From Streptomyces glaucescens (lineage in GTDB: Bacteria; Actinomycetota; Actinomycetes; Streptomycetales; Streptomycetaceae): 64,000 bases of DNA. The stretch is from NCBI RefSeq assembly GCF_000761215.1, contig NZ_CP009438.1, forward strand, positions 3,057,501 to 3,121,500, given 5' to 3'. Below the pieces are notes generated by a model that saw nothing but the letters and a program-made list of their open reading frames with translations, was not told the DNA's origin and did not search any database. Of the stretch, positions 34,385 to 42,301 are shown one piece after another (positions within the stretch are counted from its first letter, which is position 1; each line of letters begins with the position of its first letter). The translations under genes and the position numbers were made by a program.

Positions 34385-37300
34385 ATGCAGATCCGGCTGA
34401 CCGTCGTAGACCCGCTGGGCCCGCCCCCGGTCGAGGCGGGCGGCCGTGCCGCGAGCCGCGACGTGCTGGTGACCGCGCCCGCCGGAACGGCCCTTTCGGC
34501 GGTCGCCGCCGCGCTGGCCTCGGCCGTCACCGGCGACCCGGCCCAGGCGGGACCGGTGGTGCTGTACGCCGGTGCGGAGCGCCTGGACGAGCGCCGCTGC
34601 ACCCTCGGCGAGCCCCCGCTGCTGGACGGCGCCGTGCTCTCCCTCGGTGCCCCCGCCGACCCCGAGCCGCACCCCGAGGTCGACGACGCCCCGGCCCGCC
34701 TCGACGTGGTCGCCGGTCCCGACGCGGGCGGGGTCCACCTGCTGCACGGCGGCCGGATCGACATCGGCCGCTCCGCCGACGCCGACGTCCCGCTCGACGA
34801 CCCGGACGTGTCCCGGCTGCACTGCGCGGTGACCCTCGACCCCGACGGCCGCGTCACGGTCGCCGACCTCGGCTCCACCAACGGCACCACCGTCGGCGGC
34901 ACCCGCGTGGGCTCGCGCCCGGTGCGGCTGCCGCCGGGCGCGCTGCTGCGGCTCGGCGAGTCCGCGCTGCGCCTCGCCCCGGCCGGGGGGCCGGGAGCCC
35001 GGCGGGGCACGGCGCCGGACGGCGAGGGGTACGTCCGGGTGGCCCCGGCGTCCCCCTCCGCCGGCCTCCCGGACACCCCGGAGAGCCACGCGCGCGCGGA
35101 CGGTCCCGCCGCGCCGGCACGGCGGGACGGCGGGGAGGCCCCGTCGGCCGCCCGGGACCACGCGCCCGTGGCGCCGGCCGTGCGCCCGCCGGCCGTACCG
35201 GGACAGGCCGGCGCGCCCTCGCCGGAGCGGGGCAAGGACCCGGCGCGGCAAGGGCGTTCCTCGCCCACTCCGCCCGGTGCCCGCCCGCTGCCGCCCGCCC
35301 GGCCGCCGGCCGACGGCGGGACCCACGCCGGGCGCCGCGGCCCGGCCGGCCCCGACGCCGCGTCCACCGCGCATCTCGGGCGCAGGCGCGGCGGCCTCGG
35401 CGCCTGGGCGCGCCGCCTGGCCGGCGGACGCGGCGAGCAGCCGGCGCCGGCCGGGCCCGAGACGTACGACGGCGAGGCCGCCGTCACCGCGCGGCCGGGG
35501 CCCACGGCCGGCCCGCCCGTGCCCGAGACCTGGCCGGACCCGGCGGCCGTGCTGCTGACCGCGCTCGGCCCCGGTCCCCGGCTGTGGGAGCGCGGGCCGG
35601 GCCACCCGGAGGCGCTGACGGTGCGGCTCGGCACCGCCGACCGGCCGGCGCCCGACGGCTCCGGCCTGCTGCCCGCCGTGCCGGTGACCGCGGATCTGCG
35701 CGAGGCGGGCGCGCTGGGCCTGGCCGGGCCGCGCCCGCGGCTCGCCGGTGTGGCCCGCGCGGTGCTGGCGCAGCTCGCCGCGCTGCACTCCCCCGCGGCC
35801 CTGGAGATCGTGCTCATCAGCGCCGACCGCTCCCGTCCGGTGGCGGAGCGCACCGCCGAGTGGGCGTGGCTGGGCTGGCTGCCGCAGGTCCGGCCCGGCC
35901 ACGGCCAGGACTGCCGCCTCCTGCTCGCCTACGACCACGAGCAGGCGGCCGCCCGCACCGGCGAGCTCCTGCGCCGCCTGGACGACCACCTGGCGGACCG
36001 CGCGGACGGCGCCGGGCCGGCGTCCCCGGACGGGACGGGTGACGCTCCGCGGGGCGGTGGAGCCCGGGGCGGCGCGCCGCACGAGCGGCCGGCCGCGGCC
36101 GGGCCGGACCCCGCGCCGCACGCCTCGCCCGGCCACCGCGCCACGGGCGACGCCGCCGGTTCCGCATCCGCGTTCGCACCCGCCGACGGCGGTTCTCCGG
36201 CCGCGGCCGGGCACCCCGCGGCAGCCGCCGCGGCAGCCGCCGCGGCGGCCCCCGTGACGGCGGCCGTCCCGCCCGCCCCGGCCGGTCCGCGCCCCACCGG
36301 CGCGGGCCCGGCGGCGGACACGCGGCGGGACGGGGCCCGTCCCGGCTCCCACCCGCACTCCTCCCCTCACCCGGGGGCGCACGGCACTCCGGGTGCCACC
36401 GCCACGGTCCTCGGCACGGCGTACGGCCTGGCCCCGGCCGCCGCGGCGACGGCACCGGGCTCCCCGGGCGCCCCCGCCCCGTCCCCGGCGTTGCCGGACG
36501 GCGGTGCCGAGGGCCGCTTCCCGGGGCCGTACACGGTCGTGGTCGTGGACGGCGACCCCGGCGGTGCCGGGCTGCGGGAGGCGGTGGCACGGCTGGCGGC
36601 GGAGGGGCCGCGCGCGGGGATCCACGTGGTGTGCCTGGCCGAGACGGCGCCCGCGTCACCGGTCTCGCCGGTGACGGAGACGTACGAGGCGGCCTGCGCG
36701 GTGGCGCCCGCGTTCCGCGCGTGCGGGGCGGTGGCGCTGCTCAGCGGGGACGTCGCGACGGCGCTGCGGCTGCTGCGGGTGGCCCGGGCGGAGGGCACGG
36801 TCGCGCCCGGTCCGGTCGGCCACGGCACGATGGCGACCGTCGACGCCGTCTCCCCCGCCTGGGCCGAGCGGTTCGCCCGGGCGCTGGCGCCGCTGCGGCC
36901 CGACGGCTCCGGCGGTGAGCGGCAGGGCCGGGTGTCCGCGCCGCTGCCCCGGTCGGCCCGGCTGCTGGACGAGCTGGGGCTGGCCCGGGCCACCCCGGCG
37001 TCGCTGATGGCCCGCTGGGCGGACGCGGCCGACGACACCCAGGCGCTCGGCGGACGTGCCTGGGCGGTGCTCGGGGCGGGCCCGCGCGGACCGGTCTGCA
37101 CGGACCTGGTGGCGGACGGCCCGCATCTGCTGGTCGAGGGCCCCGCGGGCAGCGGCCGTACGGAGCTGCTGCGCGCGGTGGTGGCCTCGCTGGCCGCCGC
37201 GGAGCGTCCCGACCGGCTGGGGATCGTGCTGGTGGACGGCCGGGACAGCGTGGGTACGGGACCGGCGCACGGCGACGGTCTGCGCGTCTGCACGGACGTA

Positions 37301-38119
37301 CCGCACGTCACCACCCACCTCACCGCCAACGACCCGGTGCGCATGCGGGAGTTCGCCCAGTCGCTGAGCGCCGAGCTGAAGCGGCGGGCGGAACTGCTGG
37401 GCCGCTCGGACTTCGCGGAGTGGCACACCGGGCGGGAGCTGGCGGGACGCATGGTCGCGCAGCGCTCCGCTCCGGGGCGGCAGCCGGGGCAGGTCCCCGG
37501 CCGGACGCCGGGGCCGGGCGGTGGTTCCGGTGCCGCGGACCTGGACGGGCCGCCGAGTTCGACGCTGCGGCTGCGGCCGGGCGGGGGGCGCCGGCAGGCG
37601 GAGGCGGCGCCGCCGCTGCCACGGCTGGTGGTGGTCGTGGACGATCTCGACGCGCTGGTGTCGCCGGCGCTGGGCTCCCCGGGGCGGCCCGCGGCCGGGT
37701 CGGTCGTGCGGGCGCTGGAGGCGGTGGCCCGGGACGGCGAGCGGCTGGGCGTGCACCTGGTCGCGGCGGCCGGGCCGGGTGGCCGTACGGCCGAGTCGGA
37801 GGCGGCGCGGCGGGCCCGGCTGCGGATCGTGCTGGACGCGCCGGGGCCGGACGAGCCGTCGCCGGGACGCGGCCGGCTGACCGGGCCGGACGGGCGGGTG
37901 ACCCCGTTCCAGGGCGGCCGGGTCACGGGCCGCATCCCGCGCACCGCGACCCTGAGGCCCACCGTCGTGCCGCTGGACTGGCAGCGCATGGGCGACCCGC
38001 CGGCCCGCCGCCCGGTGCGCGAGCTGGGCAACGGCCCGACCGACCTGGCACTCCTGGCCAGCGCGCTGGAGCGGGCGGCACGGGAGGTGTCGGCGGCCCA
38101 GGTGCCGTCCCTGCTGTGA
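34385..38119 (+). CDS. FHA-domain P-loop ATPase (FtsK/EccC-like), 1,244 residues
   Basis: The ATG at 34385 (MQIRLTVVDPLGPPP) is chosen because the N-terminal beta-rich domain begins there. Residues about 1-95 resemble a ubiquitin-like fold. An FHA domain follows (GRSADADVPLDDPDVSRLHC, then DLGSTNGT), which binds phospho-Thr peptides. A long Ala/Pro/Gly-rich region contains a degenerate ATPase-like section (about 390-530). The last 330 residues form a P-loop domain: VEGPAGSGRTELLRAV, with Arg925 in place of the Walker A Lys, and Walker B VVVVDDLDALV (about 1080-1092). Such modules occur in FtsK/SpoIIIE and type VII secretion EccC proteins. No esx genes or membrane segments are seen, so a secretion role is unproven. 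It is divergent from pkaA/pkaB, its probable kinases. Confidence 0.75.
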   Translation: MQIRLTVVDPLGPPPVEAGGRAASRDVLVTAPAGTALSAVAAALASAVTGDPAQAGPVVLYAGAERLDERRCTLGEPPLLDGAVLSLGAPADPEPHPEVDDAPARLDVVAGPDAGGVHLLHGGRIDIGRSADADVPLDDPDVSRLHCAVTLDPDGRVTVADLGSTNGTTVGGTRVGSRPVRLPPGALLRLGESALRLAPAGGPGARRGTAPDGEGYVRVAPASPSAGLPDTPESHARADGPAAPARRDGGEAPSAARDHAPVAPAVRPPAVPGQAGAPSPERGKDPARQGRSSPTPPGARPLPPARPPADGGTHAGRRGPAGPDAASTAHLGRRRGGLGAWARRLAGGRGEQPAPAGPETYDGEAAVTARPGPTAGPPVPETWPDPAAVLLTALGPGPRLWERGPGHPEALTVRLGTADRPAPDGSGLLPAVPVTADLREAGALGLAGPRPRLAGVARAVLAQLAALHSPAALEIVLISADRSRPVAERTAEWAWLGWLPQVRPGHGQDCRLLLAYDHEQAAARTGELLRRLDDHLADRADGAGPASPDGTGDAPRGGGARGGAPHERPAAAGPDPAPHASPGHRATGDAAGSASAFAPADGGSPAAAGHPAAAAAAAAAAAPVTAAVPPAPAGPRPTGAGPAADTRRDGARPGSHPHSSPHPGAHGTPGATATVLGTAYGLAPAAAATAPGSPGAPAPSPALPDGGAEGRFPGPYTVVVVDGDPGGAGLREAVARLAAEGPRAGIHVVCLAETAPASPVSPVTETYEAACAVAPAFRACGAVALLSGDVATALRLLRVARAEGTVAPGPVGHGTMATVDAVSPAWAERFARALAPLRPDGSGGERQGRVSAPLPRSARLLDELGLARATPASLMARWADAADDTQALGGRAWAVLGAGPRGPVCTDLVADGPHLLVEGPAGSGRTELLRAVVASLAAAERPDRLGIVLVDGRDSVGTGPAHGDGLRVCTDVPHVTTHLTANDPVRMREFAQSLSAELKRRAELLGRSDFAEWHTGRELAGRMVAQRSAPGRQPGQVPGRTPGPGGGSGAADLDGPPSSTLRLRPGGGRRQAEAAPPLPRLVVVVDDLDALVSPALGSPGRPAAGSVVRALEAVARDGERLGVHLVAAAGPGGRTAESEAARRARLRIVLDAPGPDEPSPGRGRLTGPDGRVTPFQGGRVTGRIPRTATLRPTVVPLDWQRMGDPPARRPVRELGNGPTDLALLASALERAAREVSAAQVPSLL

Positions 38120-38522
38120 CCACCGGCCCCCGCACCGCGCACCGCACGAGCCGCCACCGGGACGCGGCGGACCGGTCCGGACGGGCGGGCCGGTCCGGAC
38201 GGGCGGGCCGGAGAGGCGGGCCGGAGAGGCGGGCCGGGCCGGGCGGGTGACCCCGTTCCAGGGCGGCCGGGCCACGGCCGCGCCCCGCGCATCGCGACCC
38301 CGCGGCCCGCGCCGGGCGGCGGGCCGTTCGGCGGGTGCCGCCGCCCCGTTCCCCGTGGCTGCCGCGGGCACCGGCCAGGGCGCGCGCGAGTCACAGCGCG
38401 GTCACGATCACGCCCCTGACCCGGTTCGCGCCCTTGCCGACGTATCTCACCCGGCGTAGACCAGTGCTCACGGAGCATACGGATCAGCGCTGGACGTTCG
38501 ACGAGGAACGAAGAACGGGGCC
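38120..38522. repeat. 403-bp intergenic region with a decayed copy of the preceding gene's 3' end
   Basis: Bases 38234-38312 repeat, with substitutions, the coding stretch at 37881-37964 (both contain GGGCGGGTGACCCCGTTCC then AGGGCGGCCGGG). Between them are tandem repeats: CCGGTCCGGACGGGCGGG twice (38172-38207) and CCGGAGAGGCGGG twice (38208-38233). The last 100 bases should contain the promoter of the sugar ABC operon. No gene is seen here. Confidence 0.75.
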
Positions 38523-39911
38523 GTGATGCACATCAGGAGCAGCAGCCGGACGACGACACGGAGGGCGGCGCGGTCCGCCGCAGCCCTTCTCGCGGGAGCG
38601 CTCACGCTCTCGCTCGCCGCCTGCGGAGGCGACGACGACAAGGACAGCCCGACGGAAGGCGCGAGCGGCGACGCCGAGACCACCGCCACGGTGAAGCTTC
38701 CCCGGCTGGACGGCGAGTCCCTGGAGGTCGCCGCCGTCTGGACCGGGCCGGAGCAGGCCAACTTCAAGAAGGTGCTCGCGGAGTTCGAGAAGCGCACCGG
38801 CGCGAAGGTCACCTTCGTCCCGGCGCAGGACCCGATCATCAACTTCCTCGGCTCGAAGATCGCGGGCGGTCAGCCGCCGGACGTCGCGATGCTCCCGCAG
38901 CCGGGCGCGATCAGGCAGGCCGTGGAGAAGGGCTGGGCGAAGCCGCTGGGCGCCGAGGCGCAGGCCGAGCTGAAGAAGAACTTCTCGCAGGGCTGGCAGG
39001 ACATCGGCGCGGTCGACGGCAAGCCGTACGGCGTCTACTACAAGGCCGCCAACAAGTCCCTGATCTGGTACAACGCGCAGGTCTTCGAGAACGCGGGCGC
39101 CGAGGAGCCGAAGACCTGGGAGGACCTGCTCACCACCGCGCAGACGGTCTACGACTCCGGGGTGACGCCGTTCTCCGTCGGCGGCGCGGACGGCTGGACG
39201 CTCACCGACTGGTTCGAGAACGTGTACCTCTCCCAGGCCGGCCCGGAGAAGTACGACCAGCTGGCCAAGCACGAGATCAAGTGGACGGACCCCTCCGTGA
39301 AGGAGGCGCTGACCACGCTGGCGCAGATCTGGGGCAAGCAGGACTACCTGGCGGGCGGTGCGAGCGGCGCGCTGCAGACCGAGTTCCCGGCCTCCGTCAC
39401 GCAGACCTTCACCGGCGGCGACCAGCCGAAGGCGGGCATGGTCTACGAGGGCGACTTCGTGCAGGTGAACATCGCGGAGACCGACGCGAAGGTGGGCACG
39501 GACGCGAAGGTGTTCCCGTTCCCGGCGGTCGGCGACTCGGCGCCCGTGGTCTCCGGCGGCGACGCGGCGGTGATCCTGGAGGACTCCAAGGCGGCGCAGG
39601 CCCTGGCCACCTTCCTGGCGTCCCCGGACGCGGCGACGGTCCAGGCGGGGCTCGGCGGCTACCTCTCGCCGAACAAGAACGTGGACCCGAAGGCGTATCC
39701 GAACGCGGTGCAGCAGGAGATGGCGAAGGCACTGATCGCGGCCGGCGACGACTTCCGCTTCGACATGTCCGACCAGGCCCCGCAGGCCTTCGGCGGCACG
39801 CCCGGCAAGGGTGAGTGGAAGGCGTTGCAGGACTTCCTGAAGAACCCGAAGGACATCGCGGGCACCCAGCGCAGGCTGGAGGCCGACGCGGCCGCGGCGT
39901 ACGGGAACTGA
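38523..39911 (+). CDS. Sugar ABC transporter substrate-binding lipoprotein
   Basis: 462 residues. An Arg-rich n-region, a hydrophobic segment and the lipobox LSLAACGG mark a lipoprotein (cleavage before Cys35). The mature part is a family 1 extracellular solute-binding protein (EFEKRTGAKVTFVPAQDPI, GGQPPDVAMLPQPGAI, KPYGVYYKAANKSLIWYN). Such proteins bind oligosaccharides outside the membrane and pass them to the two permeases encoded next. A GTG start at 38523 is followed directly by an ATG. The substrate is not evident from sequence. No ATPase gene follows; Streptomyces importers of this class usually share the MsiK ATPase. Confidence 0.9.
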   Translation: MMHIRSSSRTTTRRAARSAAALLAGALTLSLAACGGDDDKDSPTEGASGDAETTATVKLPRLDGESLEVAAVWTGPEQANFKKVLAEFEKRTGAKVTFVPAQDPIINFLGSKIAGGQPPDVAMLPQPGAIRQAVEKGWAKPLGAEAQAELKKNFSQGWQDIGAVDGKPYGVYYKAANKSLIWYNAQVFENAGAEEPKTWEDLLTTAQTVYDSGVTPFSVGGADGWTLTDWFENVYLSQAGPEKYDQLAKHEIKWTDPSVKEALTTLAQIWGKQDYLAGGASGALQTEFPASVTQTFTGGDQPKAGMVYEGDFVQVNIAETDAKVGTDAKVFPFPAVGDSAPVVSGGDAAVILEDSKAAQALATFLASPDAATVQAGLGGYLSPNKNVDPKAYPNAVQQEMAKALIAAGDDFRFDMSDQAPQAFGGTPGKGEWKALQDFLKNPKDIAGTQRRLEADAAAAYGN

Positions 39912-39918
39912 GCCGGCG

Positions 39919-41268
39919 ATGACGTCGCCGGCACCCTCGGCGGAGGTCCCCGGGACCTCCGCCGCTCCCCCCAGGCGCAAGAGCGTGACCGGCACCCGCA
40001 CCACCGTCGCGGCGCTGTTCCTGCTGCCCGCGCTGGTGCTGCTCGGGGCGCTCGTGGTCTACCCGATCGGGTACTCGGTCGTCCGCAGTTTCTACGACCA
40101 GTCCGGCGACGGCTTCGCCGGATTCGACAACTACCGGGCCCTGTTCACCGACGACGGCATCCGCACCGCGCTGAAGAACAACATCGTCTGGGTGGTGTTC
40201 GCGCCGACCGTCGCGACCGCGCTCGGGCTGATCTTCGCGGTGCTCACCGAACGGGTGCGCTGGGGCACCGCGTTCAAGCTGGTCGTCTTCATGCCGATGG
40301 CGATCTCGATGCTCGCCGCGGGCATCATCTTCCGGCTGGTGTACGACCAGGACCCGGACAAGGGCGTGGCGAACGCGGTGTGGGTGGGCGTGCACGACAC
40401 GTTCGCGCAGTCGTCGGCCTTCCCGAAGGCCCATCCGGGGCGGGAGTCGCCCCTGGAACCGGCGGGCGGGGGCGCGTTCATCACGAAGGAACCGGTCCGC
40501 GCGGGTGAGCCGGTGACGCTGCCGCTGGTGGGGGTGGCGCCGGACCTGATGCCCGACGACGCGCGGCCCGCCGCGAAGCCACCGGCGGAGCCGGGCGAGA
40601 TCACCGGCACCACCTGGCAGGACTTCACCCGCGGCGAGGGCGTGGGCACCCTCGGCGCGCCGGACCCGTCCGAGTTCGGCTACCCGGGGATGCGGATCGA
40701 GGCGGTGAAGGACGGCGAGGTGGTCGCCTCCACCACGGCCGCCGACGACGGCACCTTCACCCTGCCCGCCTCCGCGGAGGGGGCGCTGCTGCGGCTGCCC
40801 GCCGACAACTTCAAGGAGCCGTACAACGGCCTGGACTGGCTGGGCCCGTCGCTCGTGACCCCCGCCATCATCGGCTCGTACATCTGGATGTGGGCGGGTT
40901 TCGCGATGGTGCTGATCGCGGCCGGTCTCGCCGGGGTGCCCCGGGAGCTGCTGGAGGCGGCGCGGGTGGACGGCGCCAGTGAGTGGCAGGTGTTCCGCCG
41001 GGTCACCGTGCCGCTGCTCGCGCCGGTGCTCGCGGTCGTCACCGTCACCCTGATGATCAACGTGCTGAAGGTGTTCGACCTGGTCTTCATCATCGCCCCG
41101 GGCTCCTCGCAGGACGACGCGAACGTGCTCGCCCTGGAGCTGTACCGCAAGGGCTTCGCCGAGGACCAGCCGGGCATCGCGAGCGCGATCGCGGTGTTCC
41201 TGCTGCTGCTGGTGATCCCGGTGATGTGGTTCAACGTCCGGCGGCTCAGGCGGGAGGTACGGCGATGA
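39919..41268 (+). CDS. Sugar ABC transporter permease with large inserted domain
   Basis: 449 residues, about 140 more than normal for this family. The N-terminal three membrane segments (VAALFLLPALVLLGALVVYP and so on) and the C-terminal part with the EAA loop (ELLEAARVDGASEWQVFRRV) are typical MalF-type. Between them (about residues 150-300) lies an inserted hydrophilic region ending in a beta-rich, carboxypeptidase-regulatory-like segment (RIEAVKDGEVVASTTAADDG). Given the topology it faces outward. The gene starts 7 bases after the binding-protein stop and overlaps the next permease by 4 bases (ATGA). Confidence 0.88.
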   Translation: MTSPAPSAEVPGTSAAPPRRKSVTGTRTTVAALFLLPALVLLGALVVYPIGYSVVRSFYDQSGDGFAGFDNYRALFTDDGIRTALKNNIVWVVFAPTVATALGLIFAVLTERVRWGTAFKLVVFMPMAISMLAAGIIFRLVYDQDPDKGVANAVWVGVHDTFAQSSAFPKAHPGRESPLEPAGGGAFITKEPVRAGEPVTLPLVGVAPDLMPDDARPAAKPPAEPGEITGTTWQDFTRGEGVGTLGAPDPSEFGYPGMRIEAVKDGEVVASTTAADDGTFTLPASAEGALLRLPADNFKEPYNGLDWLGPSLVTPAIIGSYIWMWAGFAMVLIAAGLAGVPRELLEAARVDGASEWQVFRRVTVPLLAPVLAVVTVTLMINVLKVFDLVFIIAPGSSQDDANVLALELYRKGFAEDQPGIASAIAVFLLLLVIPVMWFNVRRLRREVRR

Positions 41269-42140
41269 CGAAGCTGTCCGCACAGCCGAGGCGGTCGCCG
41301 GCCGCGTGGGCGGTCGAGAAGCTGAGCGGCGGCGCGGTGCGGGTCTTCCTGATCGTGGTGGGCCTGTTCTGGCTGGTGCCGACCGTCGGCCTGCTGCTGT
41401 CCTCGCTGCGCAGCACCCGGGACATGAACGAGAGCGGCTGGTGGACGGTGTTCACCGAGCCCGCCCGGCTCACCGTCGACAGCTACGAGAAGCTGCTGGA
41501 GAACGGCGACATCACCGACTCCCTCGTCAACACGGTGCTGATCACCGTCCCGGCGACCGTGCTGGTGGTGGTGATCGGCGCGCTGGCGGGCTACGCGTTC
41601 GCGTGGATGGAGTTCCCGGGCCGCGACTGGTGGTTCCTGGCCGTGGTGGGCCTGCTGGTGGTGCCGGTGCAGGTGGCGCTGATCCCGATCGCCGAACTGT
41701 TCGGCAGCATCGGCCTGTTCGGTTCCATCCTGGGGGTGATCCTGTTCCACGTCGGGTTCGGGCTGCCGTTCGCGGTGTTCCTGCTGCGAAACTTCTTCGC
41801 GGAGATCCCCCGTGAGCTGCTGGAGGCGGCCCGCCTCGACGGGGCGGGTGAACTGCGGCTGTTCGCGCGGGTGGTGATGCCGCTGGGCGGGCCCGCCATC
41901 GCGAGCCTCGGCATCTTCCAGTTCCTGTGGGTGTGGAACGACATGCTGGTGGCGCTGGTGTTCACGGACGCCGGCAGCCAGCCGATCACGGTCGCGCTCC
42001 AGACGCAGGTGCGGCAGTTCGGCAACAACATCGACGTGCTGGCACCCGGTGCGTTCATCTCGATGGTGGTGCCGCTGGCGGTGTTCTTCGCGTTCCAGCG
42101 GCAGTTCGTGTCCGGTGTGATGGCGGGCGCCGTGAAGTGA
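41265..42140 (+). CDS. Sugar ABC transporter permease (MalG-type)
   Basis: 291 residues with six membrane segments. The EAA loop (EIPRELLEAARLDGAGELRL) contacts the ATPase. ATG at 41265 overlaps the upstream stop, with GGGAGG about 9 bases ahead. It is the last gene of the three-gene importer operon; a strong hairpin follows after 20 bases. The ATPase is encoded elsewhere. Confidence 0.92.
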   Translation: MTKLSAQPRRSPAAWAVEKLSGGAVRVFLIVVGLFWLVPTVGLLLSSLRSTRDMNESGWWTVFTEPARLTVDSYEKLLENGDITDSLVNTVLITVPATVLVVVIGALAGYAFAWMEFPGRDWWFLAVVGLLVVPVQVALIPIAELFGSIGLFGSILGVILFHVGFGLPFAVFLLRNFFAEIPRELLEAARLDGAGELRLFARVVMPLGGPAIASLGIFQFLWVWNDMLVALVFTDAGSQPITVALQTQVRQFGNNIDVLAPGAFISMVVPLAVFFAFQRQFVSGVMAGAVK

Positions 42141-42160
42141 CGCCGTAGCACAGCCAGTTC

Positions 42161-42191
42161 AGGGGCGGGCCGGTGTCACCGGCCCGCCCCT
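42161..42191 (+). terminator. Terminator of the sugar ABC operon
   Basis: AGGGGCGGGCCGGTG (42161-42175) and CACCGGCCCGCCCCT (42177-42191) are exact complements; in practice the top opens into a small loop. It lies 20 bases past the last permease stop. It also separates the importer from the wall polymer genes. Confidence 0.85.
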
Positions 42192-42301
42192 CGACGTCCG
42201 CCCCGATTCCCCCACATGCCGTACGGACCGTAACCCCTTCGCGTCCAGGGCCGTTGCCGGGCAGAACGCCCGAGCTGTCCCGCCGACCCTTGGATGCCCC
42301 C

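Noticed and set aside
36200..36260. Alanine-rich GCC/GCG run in the FHA protein as a separate repeat element
   Set aside because: It is a coding low-complexity linker in frame with both flanking domains.
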